From Bacteroidota bacterium (GTDB taxonomy: Bacteria > Bacteroidota > Bacteroidia > Bacteroidales > UBA7960), in NCBI GenBank assembly GCA_018335675.1, contig JAGXRQ010000098.1, positions 1 through 50,737 on the forward strand: a stretch of DNA of 50,737 nt, given 5' to 3'. The notes under the pieces are model-generated. The model was not told the origin of the DNA. It saw nothing but the letters and a program-made list of their open reading frames with translations, and searched no databases. Both the position numbers and the translations under genes were made by a program. Below are positions 9,262-16,343 of the stretch, piece after piece. The stretch's first letter is position 1, and each line of letters begins with the position of its first letter.

Positions 9262-11079
9262 ATGACTTTAAAAGGCGGTTATCACGGAAAGCTTTTAAGA
9301 ATTAACCTTAGTGAGCGTACGGCTAAAACAGAAGCAATCCCCGACAAAATTCTTGTCGATTATATTGGGGGAAGAGGACTTGGAGCTAAATTATTATATG
9401 ATGAAACTCCAAAAGGGACAAACCCGCTTGGACCTGAGAACAAGCTTTACTTTATTACAGGTGCTCTAAATGGCGTTAATGCACCAACAACAAGCCGATA
9501 CACTGTTGTTACCAAGGCTCCTTTGTCGGGAACAATAACAAGTTCCAGCTCAGGTGGGCATTTTGGGTATAGTTTAAAAGCCACAGGCTTTGATGTAATT
9601 GCAATTGAAGGAAAAGCATCAAGCCCTGTTTATATCTCAGTAAACAATCAGAATGTTGAAATTAAAGACGCAGGACATTTATGGGGTAAAGACGTCCATG
9701 AAGCTTCTGACATATTAATTCAGAAGTATGGTGAAAAAGCCGGCATAGCAGCCATAGGAGTTGCTGGCGAACAACAAGTGTTGCTTGCATCAATCATGAA
9801 TGAAAAAAATCATGCAGCCGGACGTTCAGGTATTGGAGCGGTACTTGGCTCTAAGATGCTTAAAGCCATTGTTGTAAACGGCGACACAAAAACCCCAACG
9901 GCAAGCGAAGAAGCCGTTAAAGAAGCTATTGCCGAATGGAGAAGATATATTGGAGAAGCACCTCTTACGAAAGACGTTTTAAAAGAATATGGAACTCCCG
10001 TGCTTGTTAATGTTATTAACAATTTAGGAGCATATCCAACGAAAAATTTTCAGGATGGGGTATTTCTAAATTATCCTTCTACATCTCCAGAAACATTTAA
10101 AGAACTTCACTTTGTGAAAAGATCTCCATGTCATGGTTGCCCAATTGGTTGTGCTAGAATAACTCAAACGGTTAAAGCGCAAGGGAAAGGCCCTGAATAT
10201 GAAACTATATGGGCTTTCGGTGGTTTATGTCTTGTTGAAAATCTTGAAAAAATTATACATGCAAACTATGCCTGCAACCAATATGGCCTTGATACTATTT
10301 CAACAGGAAGCACAATCGCGTGTGCAATGGAGCTTTCAGAAAAAGGATATTTCGATAAAGAAGCAATGGATTTGATGAGAGAAGCTATTGGCAAAGACCT
10401 CAAATTTGGAGATGAAGATGCTATCGTAACGCTTTCAGAAAAAATAGGGAAAGCTGAAGGAATAGGAAAAATATTGGGAATGGGATCAAAACGTCTCGCA
10501 GAAAAATACGGACATCCTGAGCTTTCAATGACTGTTAAAGGACTTGAAATTCCTGCATACGATCCGAGAGGACTGCAAGGCATGGCACTTTCTTATGCAA
10601 CTTGCAACAGAGGCGGTTGCCACTTAAGAGGATATTTAGTAGGAGCTGAAGCTATTGCAACTCCTTTCGAAATTGACAGATTCTCATCACAAGGGAAACC
10701 GGGATTAGTTAAGCTTTTCCAAGACAATACTGCTGTGATAGACTCTCTTGGTGCTTGTATTTTCACTCAATTTGCTATAAATCCAGACCATTATGCTTTG
10801 ATGTGGGCTGCAGTAACAGGAATTGAAACTACCGGAGATGAAATATTGAAAAAAGGTGAAAGAATATGGAACTTGGAAAGATTATACAACATGAGAGAAG
10901 GTTTCACTCTTGCTGACGACACACTTCCAAACAGAATTCTTAATGAACCATTTAAGTTTGGACATTCAAAAGGAAGAAATATTGTCTTAAAAGAAATGCT
11001 TGACGAATATTTTAAACTCCGCAATTGGACAGCAAAAGGAGAAGTTTCCAAGGAAAAAATAGATGAATTGGGATTGTAA
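9262..11079 (+). CDS. Tungsten-type aldehyde:ferredoxin oxidoreductase
   Basis: A 605-residue member of the AOR family, full length. Domain 1 begins 'GGYHGKLLRINLSERTAKTE' and includes 'IGGRGLGAKLLYDE' and the pterin-binding 'PTTSRYTVVTKAPLSG'. The [4Fe-4S] ligands are the CHGCPIGC motif near residue 290 and a Cys in 'DSLGACIFTQ' near 497. The family oxidises aldehydes to carboxylic acids with a tungsto-bispterin cofactor and reduces ferredoxin. It could remove the acetaldehyde made by the preceding DeoC. Glyceraldehyde-3-phosphate or other aldehydes are alternatives. No cofactor-synthesis genes are nearby. Confidence 0.93.
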   Translation: MTLKGGYHGKLLRINLSERTAKTEAIPDKILVDYIGGRGLGAKLLYDETPKGTNPLGPENKLYFITGALNGVNAPTTSRYTVVTKAPLSGTITSSSSGGHFGYSLKATGFDVIAIEGKASSPVYISVNNQNVEIKDAGHLWGKDVHEASDILIQKYGEKAGIAAIGVAGEQQVLLASIMNEKNHAAGRSGIGAVLGSKMLKAIVVNGDTKTPTASEEAVKEAIAEWRRYIGEAPLTKDVLKEYGTPVLVNVINNLGAYPTKNFQDGVFLNYPSTSPETFKELHFVKRSPCHGCPIGCARITQTVKAQGKGPEYETIWAFGGLCLVENLEKIIHANYACNQYGLDTISTGSTIACAMELSEKGYFDKEAMDLMREAIGKDLKFGDEDAIVTLSEKIGKAEGIGKILGMGSKRLAEKYGHPELSMTVKGLEIPAYDPRGLQGMALSYATCNRGGCHLRGYLVGAEAIATPFEIDRFSSQGKPGLVKLFQDNTAVIDSLGACIFTQFAINPDHYALMWAAVTGIETTGDEILKKGERIWNLERLYNMREGFTLADDTLPNRILNEPFKFGHSKGRNIVLKEMLDEYFKLRNWTAKGEVSKEKIDELGL

Positions 11080-11097
11080 ATTGTTTCTAACAATCAA

Positions 11098-11131
11098 TAA
11101 AGAAGCGTACCTTAAGGTACGCTTCTTTAAT
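11098..11131 (+). terminator. Terminator after the AOR gene
   Basis: A perfect 32-nt inverted repeat (11098-11129, centre between 11113 and 11114) with GC-rich core arms and A/T-rich ends starts 19 nt after the AOR stop codon. The 3' arm ends in T's, so it works as an intrinsic terminator on the plus strand, and its symmetry would allow it on the other strand. Confidence 0.8.
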
Positions 11132-11169
11132 TTAGGCAAATCACTTAGCAAATAGGCAGGGTATTTGTT

Positions 11170-11177
11170 TACTTTTG
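11170..11177 (+). promoter_or_regulatory. Candidate -7 box for the FISUMP protein gene
   Basis: TACTTTTG matches TAnnTTTG, 23 nt upstream of the ATG at 11201 and just after the AOR terminator. No clear -33 box at the usual spacing. Confidence 0.5.
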
Positions 11178-11200
11178 ATAATCATAAAAACTGATGTCCT

Positions 11201-11758
11201 ATGAAAACAAAAACAATAATTACTTTATTTCTTTCCATATTTTTTACAACAGCAATAATTGGTCAAACAGGAATTGTAATAGATAGAGGTGGAAAAACAT
11301 ACAAAACTGTAAAAATTGCAGGGATTGAATGGATGACGGAAAATCTTGCCTATAAACCTTCAGTAGGATTATACTGGACATTAAATGATGATGAAAGTAA
11401 TTTAAAAACCTATGGTTATTTGTATAATTGGGAAACAGCACAGTCTGTATGTCCATTTGGGTGGAGACTTCCAGAAAAAAAAGATTTCCAAACACTACTA
11501 GATTCTCTTGGCTGGACACCTTCAAAACAATTTGAAGCATTAATAGTGGGCGGCATTAGCGGCTATGAAGCTCTTTTTGGGGGCTGGAGACACTTAGAAG
11601 GAGACTTTAGAAATGCAGGTCAAAATTCATTATGGTGGACATCTGGAGAGTTTGACGAAGGCAATGCATGGGCATTAGGAATGAGCAAAAATCGCAGAGG
11701 AGCAATTTTAGGATACCATCATAAACAGAATGGGTTTTATGTGAGGTGTGTAAAATAA
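11201..11758 (+). CDS. Secreted FISUMP-domain protein
   Basis: A 185-residue protein with a signal peptide (residues 1-21, ending near 'AIIGQ') and one Fibrobacter succinogenes major paralogous (FISUMP) domain. The hallmarks are 'IAGIEWMTENLAY', 'YGYLYNWETAQSVCPFGWRL', 'LWWTSGEFDEGNAWALGM' and the final 'GFYVRCVK'. FISUMP proteins are secreted or surface proteins of unknown role, common in Bacteroidota and Fibrobacteres. There is no T9SS tail here. It is a single-gene unit bounded by two terminators. Confidence 0.87.
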   Translation: MKTKTIITLFLSIFFTTAIIGQTGIVIDRGGKTYKTVKIAGIEWMTENLAYKPSVGLYWTLNDDESNLKTYGYLYNWETAQSVCPFGWRLPEKKDFQTLLDSLGWTPSKQFEALIVGGISGYEALFGGWRHLEGDFRNAGQNSLWWTSGEFDEGNAWALGMSKNRRGAILGYHHKQNGFYVRCVK

Positions 11759-11790
11759 CCCAAGGAGTAAAAATTAGTGACTACATTACA

Positions 11791-11829
11791 AAAAGCCCTG
11801 CAAACTTTTGATTTACAGGGCTTTTACTT
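11791..11829. terminator. Bidirectional terminator hairpin
   Basis: AAAAGCCCTG (11791-11800) and CAGGGCTTTT (11816-11825) form a perfect 10-bp stem with A/T tracts on both sides. It can end transcription of the FISUMP gene on the plus strand and of the tRNA remnant on the minus strand. Confidence 0.75.
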
Positions 11830-11839
11830 GTTTTAGAAG

Positions 11840-11914
11840 CTCCTCCTCTAGGATCCCGAAGCTTCGGGAGACCCTCTGATTAATCCCGCATATGCTGGAC
11901 TCTAACCAACTGAG
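11840..11914 (-). pseudogene. Degenerate tRNA-Asn copy
   Basis: Three blocks match the intact tRNA-Asn at 12651-12724: 11832-11853 (3' acceptor, T-arm and 3' flank), 11871-11883 (anticodon-arm 3' side) and 11900-11914 (D-arm). The T-loop is replaced by a 16-nt palindrome at 11854-11869, the anticodon region by unrelated bases, and the 5' acceptor strand is gone. It cannot fold as a tRNA. The match continues outside the tRNA 3' end, so this is a duplicated locus or recombination scar. Confidence 0.8.
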
Positions 11915-11970
11915 CCAAAAATCCAACAGGCTCTTCAACAATAAGCTTTAATAAGAAGTTAGGGACCATA

Positions 11971-12126
11971 TTATGATTGCCAATCGGACTCCTCTAACTC
12001 AAAAATATTATCAACAGACTGTTTGAAAACGTGAGCAATCTTAAGAGCTAGAATTGTTGACAGATTATATTTTCCTAACTCAATTGCATTTATTGTTTGT
12101 CGGCTGACTTTAACTAATTCCTTCTT
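11971..12126 (-). pseudogene. 5'-truncated XRE-family HTH regulator
   Basis: An open frame on the minus strand encodes about 51 residues ending at TAA (11971-11973). It contains the HTH core 'VSRQTINAIELGKYNLSTIL' and then 'ALKIAHVFKQSVDNIF', typical of ~65-70-residue XRE regulators (YqaE/YozG-like). The first ~15 residues, including the start, are missing. In-frame TGA at 12130-12132 precedes the fragment, and the break lies at the edge of an inverted repeat. No in-frame ATG is present, so it is called a remnant. Such regulators often sit in mobile or accessory DNA. Confidence 0.8.
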
Positions 12127-12150
12127 TATTCACAAATTTTGTGAATAAAG
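12124..12150. repeat. 13-bp inverted repeat at the XRE breakpoint
   Basis: CTTTATTCACAAA (12124-12136) and its exact complement (12138-12150) are separated by one base. The left arm runs to the point where XRE homology stops. It could be an operator, a short mobile-element end or a hairpin left by a deletion. Confidence 0.7.
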
Positions 12151-12221
12151 GCGGCAAAATATATTTCTTTATTGTCAAGAAAGCTATTATTATCAGCTTC
12201 TTTGAACCTTTCTATAAAACA

Positions 12222-12314
12222 CTATGAAGTTTGACTATTACAACTACAAATGATTAACAGAAAGATGATAAAGGCAATAGAACGAAATGTGATTTCAAAA
12301 ATTTTACTTTTCAT
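12222..12314 (-). CDS. Stub lipoprotein ORF (30 residues)
   Basis: From ATG (12312-12314 complement) to TAG (12222-12224) the frame encodes a basic start, a hydrophobic stretch 'SIAFIIFLLIICSC' and a tail of only five residues. The signal peptide plus Cys looks like a lipoprotein leader. It is either the 5' end of a lost lipoprotein gene or a very small lipopeptide. The rest of 12151-12602 shows no other supportable gene; it is AT-rich and lies between the two tRNA-Asn copies. Confidence 0.35.
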   Translation of the reverse strand: MKSKIFEITFRSIAFIIFLLIICSCNSQTS

Positions 12315-12602
12315 AGTATCAGATGTTTAATTGTTCCTACTCATAAGGCTTTTCTGTTCCTCCCTGTTTTTTACAGTGGGTTCTGTTCTCCTCTTTTCAA
12401 TGTGAAAGATGCAAAAACTTTAATTTATATGTTAAACAATTAAATATGTTGATAAAAAAATATTTATCACGCTTCAATCCTCTTATATCTATAGCATAAA
12501 ATCTTATTAACAGCCTACTATTTATTAATCTTGATAAAAATCGTATATTAGCACTATGAATAAAGCATTTCAAAAAAGCCTATCTCAAAAAAAGTATGCT
12601 AA

Positions 12603-12639
12603 ATAAAAAAGCCACTCACAAATAATTTCTGTAAGTGGC
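12603..12639 (-). terminator. Terminator of the tRNA-Asn gene
   Basis: The arms 12611-12620 and 12630-12639 pair over 10 bp with one mismatch. On the minus strand the stem is followed by a T-run (complement of 12604-12610). It lies 12 nt beyond the tRNA 3' end. Confidence 0.8.
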
Positions 12640-12650
12640 TGGTTTAGAAG

Positions 12651-12724
12651 CTCCTCCTCTAGGACTTGAACCTAGGACCCTCTGATTAACAGTCAGATGC
12701 TCTAACCAACTGAGCTAAGGAGGA
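12651..12724 (-). tRNA. tRNA-Asn(GUU)
   Basis: On the minus strand the cloverleaf is complete: acceptor TCCTCCT pairs with AGGAGGA, the D-arm is GCTC...GAGC, the anticodon stem TCTGA/TCAGA encloses loop CTGTTAA with anticodon GTT, and the T-arm contains GGTTCAAGTCC. Discriminator base is G and CCA is not encoded. Length is 74 nt. A damaged copy lies ~0.8 kb away on the same strand. Confidence 0.95.
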
Positions 12725-12763
12725 ATTTTCGAATTGTCAAAAAACGTTTCAAAATTCGAGTTG

Positions 12764-12771
12764 CAAATGTA
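12764..12771 (-). promoter_or_regulatory. Candidate -7 box for tRNA-Asn
   Basis: The minus-strand reading TACATTTG matches TAnnTTTG, 40 nt upstream of the tRNA 5' end. No good -33 box was found. Confidence 0.5.
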
Positions 12772-12923
12772 GTAAAAATTTTATTCAACAGTAAAAATTT
12801 GAAAAAAAATTTCACTACGTTTTTGCGTTTGCTAGGTATTTAATTATTTGGTGCGCTAAGATAAGTAGGTTTGGGGAAAAGTCGCCAGAGGGAAATAAGG
12901 AATCTGATCATTACAATCATTTA

Positions 12924-13014
12924 TCTCTGCGGTTTTTGCAAAGCTTTTGCGCTTTTTGCGTGGAATTCTTTTTTTTAACCACGGAGGCACGGAGACCACA
13001 GAAATTCACGGAGA
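12924..13014. repeat. 'Cacggag'-type interspersed repeat
   Basis: 12924-12962 carries three short TTTTGCG/TTTTTGC units, and 12977-13014 carries the CCACGGAGGCACGGAG motif followed by a second CACGGAG. From memory, similar segments occur scattered in environmental Bacteroidota genomes. The ORF running through it has only repeat-derived sequence and is not called as a gene. Confidence 0.6.
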
Positions 13015-13034
13015 ATAGGCCCCCCAAATGTTTC

Positions 13035-13154
13035 GTTCCTAGGAACTCTCATGTATTCGCATTCCATTATTTTATATACATTTCATCCCTGTGGGATTTA
13101 GCCTATATCTTCAAAATATGAGGAAATAGGGTGTCAGGCGTTAAGTATCAGGCG
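13035..13154. repeat. REP-like palindromes and direct repeat
   Basis: A 12-nt perfect palindrome (13035-13046), a 5-bp hairpin ATCCC-TGT-GGGAT (13085-13097) 38 nt later, and a near-direct repeat of TCAGGCG (13134-13140 and 13148-13154). The alternation of GTTCC..GGAAC and ATCCC..GGGAT hairpins resembles REP elements dispersed in Bacteroidota genomes. No gene is seen between 12725 and 13424. Confidence 0.55.
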
Positions 13155-13424
13155 TAGGATTTGTGTTGATTTGTGGCATTGTTTAATTTGTGGACAAAAA
13201 AAGAATAATGTTCAATGAATTGAAAAATACACAGCGAATCAGTTAATTACAATTCTCGGTTGTATTTAAAGCAATACAATAAAAATTTGTATTTTTACAA
13301 CTAGTGTTTTCAATTAGGTGCAGATTCTATTCATAAAAGAATTCAGATGAAATGTGCATTAAGCCTCATATACACTTACATGGTTGCTTATTCATGTAGA
13401 CTCAATTCAACAAAATAGCAAATT

Positions 13425-14759
13425 ATGAAAACAACATTCACTTTTATCCTTGCAATAATCCTTTACTCGCTTTCTTATGCCCAAAAAGGAGAAAGTAATA
13501 TTGACCGTACATCAAAAAACGAGTCATTTAGAATTATTGACAATAGTAATTTTGGTGGATCCCAAAACATTTTGCCTTCAATGAAGAGCAGCAAAAATGG
13601 GGATATCTATAAAGTTACTTTTCTTGTAGATGTGTCAAATGCCTGCGCTGAAGGGAATATCTGGTTTGACCCTGAAAAGCATGATTTATACATTTCAGGC
13701 ACATTTAACGACTGGACAATGCCGGGAACTGACGAATTATTCAAGCTTCAGCCGGTTGAAGTTCAAACAGAATTCTTTGAAAACTGGGAAGGGTTTGATT
13801 ATTGGACTACGGACCTTCATCCTTGGACAACCTATCAGCTTACCTCCGGAGAAACATGGGAAACTCATTATATAGATTTTCCGGGAGAAGGAACAGAGTT
13901 TGCCTGGATAATATTTAATCCATTTGAAACCACCCCTCCTATCGATGACACTCACCCTCCTATGAGTGGAAATTCCTATGCAGCTGCTATGCAATATAAG
14001 GGACTAAATGACAATAAGTGGTTAATATCTCCCAAAATGGAAATCACAAGCTCTTCAATATTAATGTTTTGGGCGATATCTTTTAGCCATCATTATGGTG
14101 GAGGAGAACGAATGAGGGTAAGTATTTCCATATCAGGAAATGAACCTGAAGATTTTATACTTATATCTGAAAGGAATTATATAGAAGTTCCAAGAGAATG
14201 GACATTATATACCTACGATTTAAGTGAATATGCCAATCATAATTTGTTTTTAGGATTTCAATTTGTTTCTTCAGATGGTGAAATGCTTATTATTGATGAT
14301 ATTACAGTTTCAGATGTAAATTTCCCGGGCAATAAGGTCTATTATCAAATAACTTTGGAACTTCCTGAAGGTGTTCATGAATACAAGTATTATCTTGTTG
14401 AAAATCAGCCAACTTGGGATATTGGATAGTGGCAAGGATCACCAAACAGAGAAATTCAAGTTACAAATAATCTTACTGTAGAAGATGTTTTCCCTAAATG
14501 CTCAAATACTATTGAAACATATAAAAATGGTATAGTATTGTACCCAAATCCTGCAAATAACATCATTAATATAGAGTCGGAAAATTATATTAACAGAGTA
14601 TTCTTGTTTGACCTCAATGGAACTCTGATATTGGAATTTCACAATCAATCCAACCATGCTACAATAAACATTGAAAATCTTCTTTCCGGTTTTTATGTAG
14701 TCAAAATGTTTACCAATGACAATATTATAACCAAAAAGCTTTCAGTTATTAAAAACTAA
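13425..14759 (+). pseudogene. T9SS-secreted protein split by an in-frame TAG
   Basis: A signal peptide (1-19) is followed by a glycogen-binding/AMPK-type beta domain starting near 61 ('LYISGTFNDW' near 88). A choice-of-anchor-J-like domain at about 115-302 interrupts it, and the beta domain then resumes with 'YYQITLELPEGVHEYKYYL'. TAG at 14427-14429 ends the frame after 'TWDIG'. Reading through continues in the same frame as 'WQGSPNREIQV', then a T9SS tail ('LYPNPANNIINIES') to 14759. The TAG stands where related proteins usually have Glu, so a GAG-to-TAG change is likely. Unless read through, the product lacks its secretion signal. Confidence 0.82.
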
Positions 14760-14846
14760 ATTCGCAGCGAAGGTTGTTTTAGGGACAAACAAAAAGTCTA
14801 AAAAATAATAAATGTCAGCTTAGACGCATCGTTTCAATCTATTCTA

Positions 14847-14854
14847 TAAATTTG
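14847..14854 (+). promoter_or_regulatory. Candidate -7 box for pyk
   Basis: TAAATTTG matches TAnnTTTG. It lies 21 nt before the ATG at 14876, so an in-frame TTG at 14852 would fall inside the promoter and is not the start. Confidence 0.5.
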
Positions 14855-14875
14855 TATGGTTTAAAAAGATTTTTT

Positions 14876-16288
14876 ATGGAAAAACTAACAAAGATTGTAG
14901 CTACAATTTCTGACAAGCAGTGTGAAATTGATTTTCTAAAGGCTCTTGTTGATGAGGGGGTTAATGTTATAAGAATAAACACTGCTCATCAAGCACCAGA
15001 ACAAAGCCTTAAAGTGGTTCAAAACATTCGCAAAGTGAGCACAAAAGTTCCAATTCTGATTGACACCAAAGGTCCGGAAATTAGAACTGTTGCTTCAGAT
15101 GTTGATGTTATTGTTAGCTACGGAGAAACTATTAAACTTTCCGGAGAAAAAGGGAAGCAGTCAGATCAATCATGCATATATGTTGACTGCTCTGATATAG
15201 TTAATTTGCTAGATGTTGGGAAATGTATAATGATAGACGACGGAGAAATTGAGTTGGTTGTTTCTGAAAAACACAATAACTACTTACTTTGTAAAGTAAT
15301 GAACAACGGCATTATAAAACAAAGGAAAAGCGTTAATTTGCCTGGAACAGCAGTCAATCTTCCAAGTCTTACGGAAAAGGACCGTGAATTTATTCAGTTC
15401 GCCATAGATCATAATATTGCATATATAGCTCATTCTTTTGTCAGGAATAAAGAAGATGTGCTTGAAATTCAAAAAATTCTTGATAAGCACAACAGCAGGG
15501 TTAAGATTATTGCAAAAATTGAAAACCAGCAGGGCATAGACAACATTGATGAAATTTTAGAGCATGTTTATGGTATAATGATAGCCAGAGGAGATTTGGC
15601 AATTGAAGTGCCTGCTGAAAAAATTCCAGGCATTCAAAAAATGCTTATTGATAAATGTATCAGGCAGAAAAAGGTTGTAATTGTTGCAACACAGATGCTG
15701 CACAGCATGATAAACAATCCCAGACCCACAAGAGCTGAAGTTTCTGACATAGCAAATGCTGTATTTTTCGGAACAGATGCAATTATGCTTAGCGGAGAAA
15801 CAGCCATGGGCAAGTATCCGGTTGAGGCTGTCAAGATTATGACTAAAACTGCCATTGAAGCCGAGAAAGTTAGATCTATGGTTTTTGACGGGGAGATTCT
15901 TCCACACGACAATAAAGTTTCTGTCTTTTTGTCGAATACTGCTGTGAGGTCGATAGAAGAGCTGAATACAAAAGCGATAATTACTGATACAGACACAGGA
16001 AAAACAGCACGTTACCTCGCAGCATTTAGGGGCAAAACAACTATATATGCTCAATGCTATGATGAGCGCGTGGTGAGGGAGCTGGGGATTGTTTATGGCG
16101 TATATGCTGATTATATGGAGGTTGAAACTTCAAAAAAACAGTTTGTTAAAACAACAATTAATAGATTAATAGAAAGAGGAGAAATAAACCCTGATTGTTT
16201 AATCGCAGTTTTGGCAGGTAACTTCGGAAAGAAAGCAGGGCCTTCATTCGTTGAGATTAGCACTGCTTCAAATCTTTTAAACTCATAA
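14876..16288 (+). CDS. pyk: Pyruvate kinase
   Basis: A 470-residue pyruvate kinase, standard length. It shows 'TKIVATISDKQCEIDFL', 'RINTAHQ' in place of the more common RLNFSHG, 'PILIDTKGPEIRT', the metal-binding 'IIAKIENQQGIDNIDEI', the 'GIMIARGDLAIEVPAE' active-site segment and 'AIMLSGETAMGKYPVEAVK'. The C-terminal domain (about 350-470) is complete. It transfers phosphate from PEP to ADP in glycolysis. It is transcribed alone, ahead of mgtE. Confidence 0.97.
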   Translation: MEKLTKIVATISDKQCEIDFLKALVDEGVNVIRINTAHQAPEQSLKVVQNIRKVSTKVPILIDTKGPEIRTVASDVDVIVSYGETIKLSGEKGKQSDQSCIYVDCSDIVNLLDVGKCIMIDDGEIELVVSEKHNNYLLCKVMNNGIIKQRKSVNLPGTAVNLPSLTEKDREFIQFAIDHNIAYIAHSFVRNKEDVLEIQKILDKHNSRVKIIAKIENQQGIDNIDEILEHVYGIMIARGDLAIEVPAEKIPGIQKMLIDKCIRQKKVVIVATQMLHSMINNPRPTRAEVSDIANAVFFGTDAIMLSGETAMGKYPVEAVKIMTKTAIEAEKVRSMVFDGEILPHDNKVSVFLSNTAVRSIEELNTKAIITDTDTGKTARYLAAFRGKTTIYAQCYDERVVRELGIVYGVYADYMEVETSKKQFVKTTINRLIERGEINPDCLIAVLAGNFGKKAGPSFVEISTASNLLNS

Positions 16289-16304
16289 TTATCGAGAAAA
16301 ATAG

Positions 16305-16312
16305 TATTTTTG
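16305..16312 (+). promoter_or_regulatory. Candidate -7 box for mgtE
   Basis: TATTTTTG matches TAnnTTTG, 32 nt before the mgtE ATG and after the pyk stop. No clear -33 box. Confidence 0.45.
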
Positions 16313-16343
16313 CTCGTTATATAATTACAAAAAGGCAGGCAGC

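Noticed and set aside
12556-12606. Short ORF of about 16 residues starting MNKAFQKS before the tRNA terminator
   Set aside because: Too short, no homology visible, and it overlaps the terminator region of the opposite-strand tRNA gene.
12936-13121. 61-residue ORF across the repeat cluster
   Set aside because: Its sequence is a translation of the 'cacggag' and REP-like repeats, a frequent spurious ORF.
15557-16054. 165-residue ORF antisense to pyk
   Set aside because: It lies wholly within pyk on the opposite strand, is Cys-, Ser- and Phe-rich and matches no known family.
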